A DNA stretch of 64,000 nt from Thermanaeromonas toyohensis ToBE (GCF_900176005.1 NZ_LT838272.1:1135587-1199586); one strand, 5' to 3'. Positions 26,220 through 35,464 are shown, numbered from the stretch's first letter. Notes: generated from the letters alone by a model not told the origin. Program-made: numbers and translations.

Positions 26220-27536
26220 TTAAATCTTGTATTGAGCTGCCAGAGCGTGGAGCCGTTCCCCTAAGCGTAAGAGCCTTTTAAGGTGAATATGGATTTCTGC
26301 CCAATCAGGCTCCCCTTCTTCTTTTGGCCAGTGCAGCAACAAGTTGCGTAAGACGCTTAAGGGTTCTTCCAAGCTTTGGACTAAAATTTGGGCTGATTCC
26401 TTTAATTCTCCATACCTCTCTTGAATCTCCTCCTGCTCTAAGGCTTCTTTAGCTCGCATTTTTCCTTCCAGTTCTTGCCATGTATCTTGGAGAGAAGAAC
26501 ATTGCTCTTCTAAAAGATTTAATTCAGCCAAGATTCTTTGGGCGGCCTTAAGATCCACTTGTACTATATCCAATAGTTTAGAAATCCTGGTTTGGGTTTC
26601 CTCTAAGAGTAGGTTTATGTTTTGAAGGGAGCGGTGTAATTCTTCGGCAGAAGCGATCAAATCGTCCCTTCCTGATTTAGCTGCTTCTAGCGCTACTTCA
26701 ATTATGAAGGAGGCTAACCGTCCTGTTAGGGATTTTAAACTTATCATATGGTGAGACCACGGTTCACCCTGACTTAAGATTAGCTCATGGTACTCCTGCC
26801 CTTTATTGAAAGCGGAACGGAATTCCCTAAGCTGACGGGTCACTGAGTCTAAAATGCTAACAGTTTCACTAATCATACCCCGGCATTCGCTGCTCCATTG
26901 GCTACTTATTTTTTGCCTTTCATCCAGGCGTTTCAGCCCTTCACTGATTTTATTAGCTAAGGTTGTAGATTGGATAAGCACATTTAATTGTTCCTGGGCG
27001 CTTTCTCGTATATAGGTTAAATGTTGGTAGAAATTATTTCTTGCTTGAGCACTACCTTCCAGGGTTTCAGCGAGTTTTTCTATCGCCTTTTGCCAATCAG
27101 CTGTACTTGTTTTTACAGTATCTACTAAATTGGCTAAGTGAAAGGATAGGTTGTTAAAACGTTGGGCCAGGGTTTCCCATTCATCTCTAGGTATCTCCAG
27201 ACGATGGCGGAGATCACCAGTTGAAGCTAGCTCTGTAACAGCCTCCAGTTGGCTAAGGCGTTTCCGCCAAATTATCCTAGCCAAATTAAGCGAGCATAAT
27301 AGAGTAGCTGCTACCAGGCTGGCGGTATATGTAATGCGGATAAAAGCCATATTTTTCCAATATTTTTGCCACCCTATCGTGCCCAAGTTTCCTGTATTTA
27401 TTTCTGAAGTTAACTTTAAAAACATTACCTTTTCATACTGGAAGTAGGCCACAGTAATACATAAGATGAGGCTTACGAACAAAAGGGACCAGATTAACTC
27501 TTTCTTACGGACACCCACATGGATTTTAAAGGTCAT
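26220..27536 (-). CDS. Membrane protein with HAMP domain, no kinase or MCP signalling tip
   Basis: A 438-aa protein. Two membrane segments (LIWSLLFVSLILCITVAYF near residue 15 and a second near residue 70) flank a short outer loop of about 35 residues. A HAMP domain follows, with LASTGDLRHRLEIPRDEWE and FNNLSFHLANLV, then about 300 residues of helical coiled coil. I see no chemotaxis hairpin tip, kinase or cyclase motif. I use ATG 27536, with GGGAGGG upstream, rather than an earlier ATG. Next to a DegS-like kinase it may be the transmembrane sensor partner; that is inference. Confidence 0.85.
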   Translation of the reverse strand: MTFKIHVGVRKKELIWSLLFVSLILCITVAYFQYEKVMFLKLTSEINTGNLGTIGWQKYWKNMAFIRITYTASLVAATLLCSLNLARIIWRKRLSQLEAVTELASTGDLRHRLEIPRDEWETLAQRFNNLSFHLANLVDTVKTSTADWQKAIEKLAETLEGSAQARNNFYQHLTYIRESAQEQLNVLIQSTTLANKISEGLKRLDERQKISSQWSSECRGMISETVSILDSVTRQLREFRSAFNKGQEYHELILSQGEPWSHHMISLKSLTGRLASFIIEVALEAAKSGRDDLIASAEELHRSLQNINLLLEETQTRISKLLDIVQVDLKAAQRILAELNLLEEQCSSLQDTWQELEGKMRAKEALEQEEIQERYGELKESAQILVQSLEEPLSVLRNLLLHWPKEEGEPDWAEIHIHLKRLLRLGERLHALAAQYKI

Positions 27537-27891
27537 GGCTTTTTTCCCTCCCATAAAGTACAAGTTTATCGCCTACACTGGTGTTAGTCGCCAGAATGCG
27601 CCCAGCCGGCAATTCTACTACAGCTTGGGAGGAAAGTACCCAAGGGCTAAAACGAAAAGGGGGGAAGTTCTTTAAGGCAAGTAGAACTTTGCCTTCCTTC
27701 GATAAGAAAAGTATATCTAGGGGGAAACGTAAAAACCATGTGTGGATACCTTTACAGGGGTATAATAGTAAAGCCTCCCCATCTTCTAGTTTTTGTTTCC
27801 CCATCCATCCTTTAAACCTCTCCTTGAAGGTGCAGGCCAAGCGAACCTGGTGGGCTAGTACTACTTGTTTAGTGAGATTCCACAAAACCAT
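27526..27891 (-). CDS. DUF192 family protein
   Basis: The 121-aa product matches the COG1430/DUF192 fold: ARLACTFKERFKGWMGKQKL, then LLLYPCKGIHTWFLRFPLDI and a C-terminal VELPAGRILATNTSVGDKL. DUF192 genes are often found next to type II/Tad secretion genes, as here after tadC. No signal peptide is evident. The function is unknown. It overlaps the HAMP gene by 11 nt. Confidence 0.88.
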   Translation of the reverse strand: MVLWNLTKQVVLAHQVRLACTFKERFKGWMGKQKLEDGEALLLYPCKGIHTWFLRFPLDILFLSKEGKVLLALKNFPPFRFSPWVLSSQAVVELPAGRILATNTSVGDKLVLYGREKSHDL

Positions 27892-27942
27892 TTTTTTACC
27901 CCCTTATTCCTGCCGAGGTATATACCCGTAGCTATTCCGGTT

Positions 27943-28860
27943 TTAGTCTAAAAAATATTCAACCACTCTAATTAGGGCTGGACCTAGAAGGACCACAAAT
28001 AGGGCTGGAAATATAAAAAAGACTAAGGGGAAGAGCATTTTTACAGGGGCTTTCATAGCTGCTTCTTCAGCCTGTTTCTGCCGTTTTAGGCGCATCTGCT
28101 GGGCATGGAACCGAAGGACGTTACCGATACTTAGACCCAGTTGATCAGCCAAGATTATAGCTGAAGTAAAGGAAGCTAACTCTTCTACTCCAGTACGGTC
28201 GGCCAGGCTCCTCAAGGCCTGGGCCCTACCTTTACCCATTCTTATTTCTTGCAAAGTAAAGGCTAATTCTTGAGTTAAAGGGCCCTTGCTTTTTTCTACT
28301 ACTTTAAGTAAAGCGCTGTCTAAGCTTAAGCCAGCTTCCACACTTACCGTAAGGAGATCCAGTACCCCGGGTAAGGCTTTCTCTATAGCCCGCTGGCGAG
28401 CCTTGCTACGGATCTCTAGATATATGTCCAGAAAATACCATCCTGCAAGCCATCCTCCTACGATAAGGGAAGCCCAAAGGCCAGGTTTTTCCAATAATCT
28501 TATGGATATCCCCGCTGCTCCGGCAGCACATAACCCGCTAGTCAAGTACTTAAGGACCAAGAGTTCGCGCGGGCTTAACTTGCCTTGCAAGTGGGCGTAG
28601 ATTATTTTCCGGTATAGTTCGGCTTCCTTTTTAGCTGGGAGGATCTTAATAATTTTATGGCTTAAGCTATGTAAGAGAGGTTTTACTATACGGGAATAGA
28701 AAGGTAGCTTAAGTTCTTCTTCCCTAGGTGTCCGACCGGGGGTATTCCCAAATATTTTTTCGAGCTTATGAACAGCCCGTGTAGAGAACCGGGAAGAAAG
28801 GGCTAAGGCTAAGGTTAGAATTGTGGCTAGGAACTCGACTGCAATAACTGCTCTTCCCAT
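27943..28860 (-). CDS. tadC: Tad pilus inner-membrane platform protein TadC
   Basis: The 305-aa product has a GspF-type domain: LPGVLDLLTVSVEAGLSLDSAL, then IRMGKGRAQALRSLADRTGVEEL. Membrane segments are at the N-terminus, around residues 110-150 and at the C-terminus (MLFPLVFFIFPALFVVLLGP). With TadB it forms the platform driven by the CpaF ATPase. It lies 11 nt after tadB. Confidence 0.92.
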   Translation of the reverse strand: MGRAVIAVEFLATILTLALALSSRFSTRAVHKLEKIFGNTPGRTPREEELKLPFYSRIVKPLLHSLSHKIIKILPAKKEAELYRKIIYAHLQGKLSPRELLVLKYLTSGLCAAGAAGISIRLLEKPGLWASLIVGGWLAGWYFLDIYLEIRSKARQRAIEKALPGVLDLLTVSVEAGLSLDSALLKVVEKSKGPLTQELAFTLQEIRMGKGRAQALRSLADRTGVEELASFTSAIILADQLGLSIGNVLRFHAQQMRLKRQKQAEEAAMKAPVKMLFPLVFFIFPALFVVLLGPALIRVVEYFLD

Positions 28861-28871
28861 GGGTACTCCTC

Positions 28872-29840
28872 CTAAAACTCTATACGTACTATTCTACGAA
28901 TAAGGAGAACGCCAATAATTTGAGCTGTTGCAGCACCCATTAACATAATTAAACCAGCCCTAGTGCTAAAAAGGGGATTTAAGTAACCAGGATTAAGCAT
29001 CTGTATCATGGCGGCTAAAGCTAGAGGTAGCAAGCTGATTATAAAGCCAGAGATACGGCCCTGGGCAGTAAGGGTCTTGATCTCGGATTTTATCTTGACC
29101 CGCTCTCTAATAGTATGGGCTATATTTTCCAGTACCTCTGCCAAGTTACCTCCTACCTGGCGCTGGATCAGGAGAGCAGTAATCACCAGGTCTAAATCTT
29201 CACTTTTTACGCGTTGGCCTAGACTGATCAGAGCTTTTTCTGTATCTGTACCCCAGTTGATCTCCAGCAAAGTAAGACCGAACTCCCTGGAAATGGGTTC
29301 AGGCATCTCGCGACGGATCATGTCCATGGCTTGTAAGAAGCTAAAGCCCGAACGTAGGGCATTAGCCATGGTAAGGAGGGCTTCCGGAAGCTGGTAGTTG
29401 AATTTATTAAGGCGCCTGCTTTGCCGGAAGCGCAAAGCTCCCCAGGGGAGATACATCCCTACACCAGCTATTAGTAAGGTGGCTAGGGGTTCACTTGACC
29501 CTAGGTACGCTATAAGTCCTAATCCGAGGGAAGATAAAACCATTATTCCAGCGAACTCTTCCGGCCTTAAGGGCAGATCGGCCCGGGCCAGTTCTTCCTC
29601 TGCTTTTTTAGCCCACTTCTTGGTACCCATTAGCAGGCTTCCCAGGAGTTTAAGGAGTTGGCGGAGTCTAGAGAACTGCTTTTCAGGGGAAAGGTTAACT
29701 TGCATAAATTCCCGCTCTCCAAGAAGTTTTTTAAGACGTGTTACCCTTTGCACTTTCCCTTCCCTTAAGGAGATCCCGAGTCCGCCCACCACTAGTATTT
29801 CCAGGAAAACAAGAACTGCTATTAAGGTTGGACTCTCCAT
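28872..29840 (-). CDS. tadB: Tad pilus inner-membrane platform protein TadB
   Basis: The 322-aa GspF-type protein has LPEALLTMANALRSGFSFLQ, INWGTDTEKALISLGQRV and IQRQVGGNLAEVLENIAHTI, plus membrane segments near residues 10, 105 and the C-terminus. It sits 21 nt after cpaF in the canonical order cpaF-tadB-tadC. Confidence 0.93.
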   Translation of the reverse strand: MESPTLIAVLVFLEILVVGGLGISLREGKVQRVTRLKKLLGEREFMQVNLSPEKQFSRLRQLLKLLGSLLMGTKKWAKKAEEELARADLPLRPEEFAGIMVLSSLGLGLIAYLGSSEPLATLLIAGVGMYLPWGALRFRQSRRLNKFNYQLPEALLTMANALRSGFSFLQAMDMIRREMPEPISREFGLTLLEINWGTDTEKALISLGQRVKSEDLDLVITALLIQRQVGGNLAEVLENIAHTIRERVKIKSEIKTLTAQGRISGFIISLLPLALAAMIQMLNPGYLNPLFSTRAGLIMLMGAATAQIIGVLLIRRIVRIEF

Positions 29841-29861
29841 AAAAGTGCCTTCCTTTCTTTT

Positions 29862-31187
29862 TTAGTAGCCAGGGGCAAAGATTTCAGGAGGCAACTTTAT
29901 ATCGCGGGCCTCTAACTTATGTAAGAACCGGGGTCTGATCCCGGTAGCTACAAAGCGGCCGCGCACCCGGCCGGCTGAATCGTAACCTTCTTGCTGGAAC
30001 AAGAATATATCCTGAAGGGTGATAACCTCTCCCTCCATACCTACTACTTCGGTTATATGGGTTATCTTCCGGGAACCATCTTTAAAACGGCTTTGGTGGA
30101 TAATTAAGTCGATGGCGGAGGCTATTTGTTCCCTTATAGCTCGTACCGGTAGATCCATACCAGCCATAAGAACCATAGTTTCCAAGCGGGAGAGCATATC
30201 GCGCGGTGAATTGGCGTGACCAGTAGTTAGAGAACCATCATGGCCTGTATTCATGGCCTGCAGCATGTCTAAGGCTTCACCGCTCCGCACCTCTCCTACC
30301 ACAATGCGATCCGGGCGCATACGCAAGGCATTTCTTACCAGGTCCCGGATGGTGATGGCACCTCGCCCTTCGATATTGGGAGGTCGGCTCTCCAAGGTGA
30401 TAACATGTTCTTGGCGTAATTGTAACTCGGCAGCGTCTTCTATGGTAATAATCCTTTCATCTTCCGGGATAAAGGAAGATAGGACGTTCAAGGTGGTGGT
30501 CTTCCCGCTCCCTGTGCCTCCGGATACAATAATGTTTAACCGCCCCTTCACGCAGGCTTCTAAAAAGAAGGCCATCTGGGGTGTTAGGGTGCCTAGTTGG
30601 ATTAAATCTTGTATCTTTAAGGGGTCTTTAAAAAATTTCCGTATGGTAAGCACAGGGCCATTCAGGGATATAGGCGGGATAACGGCATTAACCCGGGAGC
30701 CATCCGGAAGACGGGCGTCTACCATGGGTACGCTTTCATCTATGCGCCGTCCCAGGGGAGCTACAATTTTTTCAATGATGTGCATTACATGGGAGGCATC
30801 GCGGAATTTAACTTCTGTACGTTCAAGCTTTCCTCGGCGTTCTACATAAACTTGGTCCGGTCCGTTTACCATTATTTCGGAAATCTCCGGATCCTTAAGT
30901 AAGGGAGTGATAGGTCCCCAGGCTATTGTATCATCTGTGATTTCCCTAGCCAAGCGCTGGCAATCTGGCCGAGGTAAAGGGGTTCCCATTTCCTCAAGGA
31001 TCTTAAGTACCCTATGTTCAATTGTGTTAGCCAACTCTTCTTCTTTTATCCCATCGCCCAGGGGTTGTTCTTTCAATTCTTCGATTATCCTTTGATGAAC
31101 TAGCTGTTTTAATTCTCCATAAGGGTCCTTCTTGTTATCTGGGGTCCTCGTTTCTCCCTTTTGTTGGAGCCGGGCGAGAAGGGACAT
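29862..31187 (-). CDS. cpaF: Tad secretion ATPase CpaF/TadA
   Basis: The assembly ATPase of Flp pili. The 441-aa product has Walker A SGGTGSGKTTTLNVL, Walker B-like RPDRIVVGEVRSGEALDMLQ, the His box TGHDGSLTTGHANSPRDML and an N-terminal winged region (DTIAWGPITPLLKDPEISEI). The start is ATG. It lies 6 nt downstream of the cpaE-like gene. Confidence 0.96.
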   Translation of the reverse strand: MSLLARLQQKGETRTPDNKKDPYGELKQLVHQRIIEELKEQPLGDGIKEEELANTIEHRVLKILEEMGTPLPRPDCQRLAREITDDTIAWGPITPLLKDPEISEIMVNGPDQVYVERRGKLERTEVKFRDASHVMHIIEKIVAPLGRRIDESVPMVDARLPDGSRVNAVIPPISLNGPVLTIRKFFKDPLKIQDLIQLGTLTPQMAFFLEACVKGRLNIIVSGGTGSGKTTTLNVLSSFIPEDERIITIEDAAELQLRQEHVITLESRPPNIEGRGAITIRDLVRNALRMRPDRIVVGEVRSGEALDMLQAMNTGHDGSLTTGHANSPRDMLSRLETMVLMAGMDLPVRAIREQIASAIDLIIHQSRFKDGSRKITHITEVVGMEGEVITLQDIFLFQQEGYDSAGRVRGRFVATGIRPRFLHKLEARDIKLPPEIFAPGY

Positions 31188-31193
31188 GACGAA

Positions 31194-32435
31194 TTATTCC
31201 CCCCTTAAGATAGAGCCTAAAGAAAACTTACGGAAGAAAAGGGTTTTTCTTTGGGGCTTTTTTACTGGAGACTGTTCTGGGGTAACTAATACTTGAGCTA
31301 GTTTCTTCACTTTTAAGGCTAAAGGACTACCTGGTTGAGCCAGGACAAAGGGATGCCCGCGATTAAGGGAAGCCAGCACAGTTTTTTCATCCTGGGGTAG
31401 AATAGCCAGGGGTTTAACACCCAAAGTTTCTTCTATCTCCTGCGGTTTTAGACTGTTCCACCGCCCAAATTTGTTTACCACAGCTTTTACCTTTCCGGCC
31501 TGATTGAGCTTTTGTAATACTTCTAGATCGGTCCGGGCGTGCTTAAGACCGGCCAGATCGGGGGTTAAAATGAGAAGGATGTCCTGGGACCAATCGAACA
31601 GAGCTAAGTTTAAGTCATTGAAGGCGGGAGCTGTATCTAAAATTATGTAGGTATAATTATTTTTAAGCAAGTTGAGAAGGGTTTCTACCTGGTTTACCCC
31701 TACAACTTCTCCTTCTTCCGGCCGGAGAGGGGCGGGTAAAACTTTAAGACCGGAGAGATGGGGATAAAGGTATCCGTTTACTAGGCTACTTTCTGCCCAA
31801 TCCTGTTCCTGTACGAGTTCAGCTATACTACCCCTGGGCGATATATTAAGTAGCAGGGCTACATCCCCGCCCTGGAGATTTAAATCCACCAAGACAACTT
31901 GGCCCCGGGCGCGTTGGGCCAAGCTAACCCCTAGATTACAGGCTATTGTTGTTTTACCTACTCCACCTTTAGTAGAAAATACTGTAATTACCCGGCGCTC
32001 TACAACTTGAGGTTCGGCTGGGGAAGAGAGGGCTGGAGCTTTAATCAAAGCTACTTGCCGCTTATGGGCTTGCCCTACCCTCCGTATAGTTTCTGCCAGC
32101 TCGCTGCTACTAAAGGGTTTTACCAAGTAATCTCTAGCTCCAGCGGCCATGGCTTTACGCAGGTATTCAGTTTCTCCTTGGATAGAAATAATAACTACTG
32201 CCGTTTCTGGCAATTTACTGGTTATAGCTTCTGAAGCAGCTATCCCGTCCATCCCCGGAAGGTTGATGTCCATAAGTACTACATCTGGGCGAAGGGTTTC
32301 GGCTAAGAGGAGGGCCTCTTCAGCGTCCCCAGCTTCCCCTATTACCTTTATATCTTCTTCAAAGTAAAGTAAGCGCTTAATATCTTCCCGGGTAGTGGCT
32401 ATATCATCTACAATAAGGACAGTGATGGGGTTCAT
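31194..32435 (-). CDS. cpaE: Response-regulator/MinD-type fusion, CpaE/TadZ
   Basis: A 413-aa fusion. Residues 1-125 form a receiver domain with intact acidic pocket (VDD near the start), phospho-acceptor Asp in VVLMDINLPGMDG and Lys in LVKPFSSSEL. Residues 145-380 form a MinD/ParA-type ATPase with FSTKGGVGKTTIACNLG. TadZ/CpaE proteins position the pilus machine at the pole; many receivers are degenerate, but this one looks able to be phosphorylated. It overlaps cpaB by 4 nt. Confidence 0.93.
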   Translation of the reverse strand: MNPITVLIVDDIATTREDIKRLLYFEEDIKVIGEAGDAEEALLLAETLRPDVVLMDINLPGMDGIAASEAITSKLPETAVVIISIQGETEYLRKAMAAGARDYLVKPFSSSELAETIRRVGQAHKRQVALIKAPALSSPAEPQVVERRVITVFSTKGGVGKTTIACNLGVSLAQRARGQVVLVDLNLQGGDVALLLNISPRGSIAELVQEQDWAESSLVNGYLYPHLSGLKVLPAPLRPEEGEVVGVNQVETLLNLLKNNYTYIILDTAPAFNDLNLALFDWSQDILLILTPDLAGLKHARTDLEVLQKLNQAGKVKAVVNKFGRWNSLKPQEIEETLGVKPLAILPQDEKTVLASLNRGHPFVLAQPGSPLALKVKKLAQVLVTPEQSPVKKPQRKTLFFRKFSLGSILRGE

Positions 32436-33175
32436 TGCATTACCTCCGGTTTAGAAAGAAGTTCGTAGATTTTTAAAGGAGGAAGATAAATAGGCTCCCT
32501 ATCGCTTGGCGACCGCAAGAGCAATCTAAGGCTCCCTTTTTCTGAACTTAAGACCAGGGATTGGGCTTGTTTAGGAGTTACAAGGAGGGTGATGTTGCGC
32601 TGGCCTCCTTGTTTTTTACCTTCCAGGCTAGATGGGGTATTTTCCAGGGATTGATCTACGGAGAGGACTTCTACGTTTTGAACGACTAAAGAGGTTGTAC
32701 TGACCTTATCTTGGCCAGGCCCGGGGCTTACCTCCAAGGTGGCTAGAATATCGACGCGATCTCCTGGCCGCAGCAAACCGGCTAGGCCCGATACGTCATT
32801 TACGGCTATAGTCACGGCCCGTTTGCCAGGGGTTACCAAGAAGGCCAGCTCATTAGTGGCTTCTTTCCCGGTAACTAGCTTTTCCTGGCGGAGTATCTCT
32901 CCTTGTAGTATCTCGGTTCGGGTTATTTTCCCTAAGGCCTCGCGAGTTTCTGTTAAAAAGTGGCCGCTTAAGTATCCAGGAGGTAGATATTTTATTTCTA
33001 ACATAGAAGCTGTTATGGGAGTCCGGGCCGGTATTCTCTCTTTAGCGACCACTACAGGTTGAAAATCACCCTTTTGCCGGTACCTTTCTTCCAGTTTCTG
33101 CAGGTAAAAATATACCGATATAGCTGTGATGAGGGATAAGGAAAAGAAGAGTACCCATAATAATTTCTGGCGCAA
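32432..33175 (-). CDS. cpaB: Flp pilus assembly protein CpaB/RcpC
   Basis: The 247-aa product has one N-terminal membrane segment (LLWVLFFSLSLITAISVYFY), then a SAF-like domain PVVVAKERIPARTPITASML and an RcpC domain with VTIAVNDVSGLAGLLRPGDR. CpaB proteins belong to the outer assembly of Tad pili; in Gram-positives they sit outside the membrane. Its end overlaps cpaE. Confidence 0.92.
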   Translation of the reverse strand: MRQKLLWVLFFSLSLITAISVYFYLQKLEERYRQKGDFQPVVVAKERIPARTPITASMLEIKYLPPGYLSGHFLTETREALGKITRTEILQGEILRQEKLVTGKEATNELAFLVTPGKRAVTIAVNDVSGLAGLLRPGDRVDILATLEVSPGPGQDKVSTTSLVVQNVEVLSVDQSLENTPSSLEGKKQGGQRNITLLVTPKQAQSLVLSSEKGSLRLLLRSPSDREPIYLPPLKIYELLSKPEVMQ

Positions 33176-33191
33176 AAGCTAATCTTCCCCC

Positions 33192-34112
33192 TTACTTAAC
33201 AAGCTTGATACCTTCCAAACCATAATCGGGCTGTTGAGGGTCAGCTTCTCCAGCTACTATGGTCCGAATGAAATAGCCTTCAATATAATTTTCGTTCCCT
33301 TCCCCCCGCACCTGTTCTACCAAGAAGGCGGCAAAACCGATAATAGTTATGGAGCTTATCTGGTGTCCCTCAAGGGTAGAGGGGTTGTAGAGCGGGACTA
33401 TCAATATCCGAGGGCAATCAGGTTCGAAATGCTGGGGCGTACAAGGAGGAGAATGTTGACAAAGGGCAAGACGATACTCTATGGCCCTTCTTGTGGGATG
33501 GGACATATTACCGGTTTCTGTAGGGACCTCGTCACCGACTTTTAGCCATCCAGGATACCCGTACTTTAAGTTGTCCTCGTATTGACTTGCGCCTGTTCCT
33601 CCTAAAGACAAGGCTGAGTAGTTACCAGGACCCAGAGGCGATTCTTGCCCTGCAGCCTGCTTCAAGGTATATTTAACCCCTAACTGGTAATCCTGCCAGG
33701 GAACAGCCAGGGGAGCCGCCTTCTTTACAGCTTTTATACCCCCGATACGAGCAATAGCTTGAGCTTTTGCCTCTCCGCGGTGAAAGCCTAATACTGGAGC
33801 TAGAAAGTAGGATAATTCCTTACGGGCCTTGACGGTTAGGGAAGTATTATCCGGGGATACTTCCGTTTCTATGGATTCTGCGCCGTTTAAGGAAGCGTAT
33901 TCGGCAGCCACTATGCGGGCACGGTCGGGATTAAAAGGTAACTCCCTGACCCCGGCCAGGGCAGCTGCATCTACAGCGTTCAGGAGTTTATGCCGGGCTG
34001 CAGCCAGAAGGCCGAGATCAATTACCAAGGCTACGAAGCCCAGCAAAACCACCATGTTTATAGCCACCAGAACCAAAGCTCCTCCCTTTTCGTCCCGCCA
34101 GAATAGATCCAT
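33192..34112 (-). CDS. tadG: TadG-like pseudopilin/von Willebrand-region protein
   Basis: The 306-aa product starts with a cytoplasmic KGG-type motif and one membrane segment (ALVLVAINMVVLLGFVALVI), then ARHKLLNAVDAAALAGVREL, the 'Flp pilus-assembly TadE/G-like' signature. The rest is an extracellular domain containing CQHSPPC and a single pair of further cysteines. It is shorter than proteobacterial TadG and has no visible vWA motif. Confidence 0.88.
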   Translation of the reverse strand: MDLFWRDEKGGALVLVAINMVVLLGFVALVIDLGLLAAARHKLLNAVDAAALAGVRELPFNPDRARIVAAEYASLNGAESIETEVSPDNTSLTVKARKELSYFLAPVLGFHRGEAKAQAIARIGGIKAVKKAAPLAVPWQDYQLGVKYTLKQAAGQESPLGPGNYSALSLGGTGASQYEDNLKYGYPGWLKVGDEVPTETGNMSHPTRRAIEYRLALCQHSPPCTPQHFEPDCPRILIVPLYNPSTLEGHQISSITIIGFAAFLVEQVRGEGNENYIEGYFIRTIVAGEADPQQPDYGLEGIKLVK

Positions 34113-34115
34113 AAG

Positions 34116-34502
34116 TTATTCCACCCTCATAACGGTCTCTACTTTTAAGGGGAAGGGGTTAGGTATTAACTGGGAAAGGAGCGGTGTAAATAACCTTGCT
34201 TCATACTCGATCCTTACCTGTAAAGCAACTCCTGGTCGGCGTAGGGCTTCTTCTGGCGTGATAAGGATTTTATCGTCCGTGATCTCCAAGGTGGGAGCTG
34301 CTTCTTTTATTCGAGCTCGGATAGCTTCGTCGCTAGCGCCCACTGCGCCTACCCGGGCTCCCTCACGGCTGGCACTGAGGAGAAGGAGATAATCCCCTAG
34401 GATATGACCTAGATCCCAGGTGCCCATAATGAGGAGCACGAGTAAGGGTAAAATTAAAGCCATCTCTACTAGGGCTTGACCCTGACAATCTCGAAGCCTC
34501 AT
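34116..34502 (-). CDS. tadE: TadE-like pseudopilin
   Basis: A 128-aa protein with a short basic leader, CQGQALVEMALILPLLVLL at residues 5-23 (TadE signature), and ASREGARVGAVGA after the membrane helix. I place the start at ATG 34502, overlapping the prepilin peptidase stop (ATGA) with AGGAGG upstream; longer readings extend into the peptidase gene. Confidence 0.9.
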   Translation of the reverse strand: MRLRDCQGQALVEMALILPLLVLLIMGTWDLGHILGDYLLLLSASREGARVGAVGASDEAIRARIKEAAPTLEITDDKILITPEEALRRPGVALQVRIEYEARLFTPLLSQLIPNPFPLKVETVMRVE

Positions 34503-34960
34503 TTCAGCGTAACCCACCCACCTCCTATATAAGTAAACAGGGCACCCAAGGCCAGAATAGCCCCATAAGGTAACGTATCGGTAGAGGCGACCTTTCCTGT
34601 AAGGAGGGTTAGTTTTTTCTGGCGGACCAAGTGGATTAGGGCCCATACTCCGCCTATTAAAGCACTGGACAAGAAAGTATGAAAAGTAAATTGGGGTCCT
34701 TGTAGAGCGCCGATGGTAGCCAGCATTTTCACATCTCCGGCCCCCATACCGCCCGAGTAATAGGGTAATGCTAGGAGGAGAAATCCTAAAGCTAACCCTG
34801 CCCCGCTTTGCTTAAGCCCTTGTAGACCTCCTTCCATCCCAGCAAGGAGGAACCCCAATAGTAGCGCTGGAAGCAAGACATGGTTGTATATTAAACGCTT
34901 TTTTAAATCAGTAAAGGTACACGTAAAAAGTAACAACAAAAATACCGCATCTTTTACCAT
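34499..34960 (-). CDS. cpaA: Prepilin peptidase (A24 family, CpaA/TadV)
   Basis: Cleaves the leader of Flp prepilin and pseudopilins. The 153-aa membrane protein has both catalytic Asp sites: TDLKKRLIYN near residue 17 and GAGDVKMLATIGA near residue 75. It lacks the N-methyltransferase domain, as usual for CpaA. It follows the pilin gene after a strong terminator-like hairpin. Confidence 0.94.
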   Translation of the reverse strand: MVKDAVFLLLLFTCTFTDLKKRLIYNHVLLPALLLGFLLAGMEGGLQGLKQSGAGLALGFLLLALPYYSGGMGAGDVKMLATIGALQGPQFTFHTFLSSALIGGVWALIHLVRQKKLTLLTGKVASTDTLPYGAILALGALFTYIGGGWVTLK

Positions 34961-34977
34961 ACAAACACCAGCCTTTT

Positions 34978-35019
34978 AAAAAACGACCCTACCTAAGAGC
35001 TAAATCTCAAGTAGGGCCG
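34978..35019 (-). terminator. Terminator/attenuator between flp and cpaA
   Basis: On the minus strand a 15-bp stem (35019-35005 with 34998-34984, a few G-U pairs) with a 6-nt loop is followed by TTTTTT. Partial read-through would give far more pilin mRNA than assembly mRNA. Confidence 0.85.
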
Positions 35020-35040
35020 TGGGGGGTAAGGGTTGATAAA

Positions 35041-35208
35041 CTATTGACCAGATATGGTCTGGGCTATTCGTTGAAAAATATTGTTTAAACCGCCACCTAG
35101 TAAAGTGAGGGCACCGATAACTACGATGGCTACCAGGGCTAATATAAGACCATATTCCGCCATCCCTTGACCACTTTCGTCTTTCCAGAATTTTCTAAGC
35201 CAGCCCAT
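35041..35208 (-). CDS. flp: Flp-type pilin
   Basis: A 55-aa major pilin. The leader MGWLRKFWKDESG ends at Gly13, and the mature start QGMAEYGLILALVAIVVIGA has Glu at +5, the Flp cleavage pattern for the A24 peptidase encoded next. The hydrophobic helix is followed by a short GGGLNNIFQRIAQT tail. The start is ATG with GAAAGGGGC upstream. The leader RNA contains a small TAGCC/GGCTA hairpin. Confidence 0.93.
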   Translation of the reverse strand: MGWLRKFWKDESGQGMAEYGLILALVAIVVIGALTLLGGGLNNIFQRIAQTISGQ

Positions 35209-35371
35209 TATGCTTTGCCCCTTTCTAGAGAATTTAGGATTTGTAAGCTGGTCTACTTTAAATTTTAGCCTTCTTTTGGCTAGTTTCTATCCGGCTTTAG
35301 CCTCATTTTGATATATGACTAGGTCCCCTTTTTACCAGGCGTATGGTCCTAATTTATAATTGAGCCCCATC

Positions 35372-35402
35372 TTGACAATCATATACTGTACTGCTGTATG
35401 CT
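35372..35402 (+). promoter_or_regulatory. Possible promoter of the Ldh2 gene
   Basis: TTGACA (35372-35377) is a perfect -35. The -10 is weak: TGTATG at 17 nt or TATGCT at 19 nt. A CTGTA/CTGCTGTATGCTGTA repeat lies across it and might bind a regulator. Confidence 0.4.
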
Positions 35403-35464
35403 GTAGGTAGCACTTCCAGCAGATGGGCTTTGAATGGGTAGGTACTTAAAGGAGCTGCTTAAAG

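Noticed and set aside
35209-35340. Possible sigma-D promoter (GCCGGATA) or cyclic-di-GMP riboswitch in the flp leader
   Set aside because: No TAAA at the required distance and none of the conserved riboswitch core; only a small TAGCC/GGCTA hairpin is supported.
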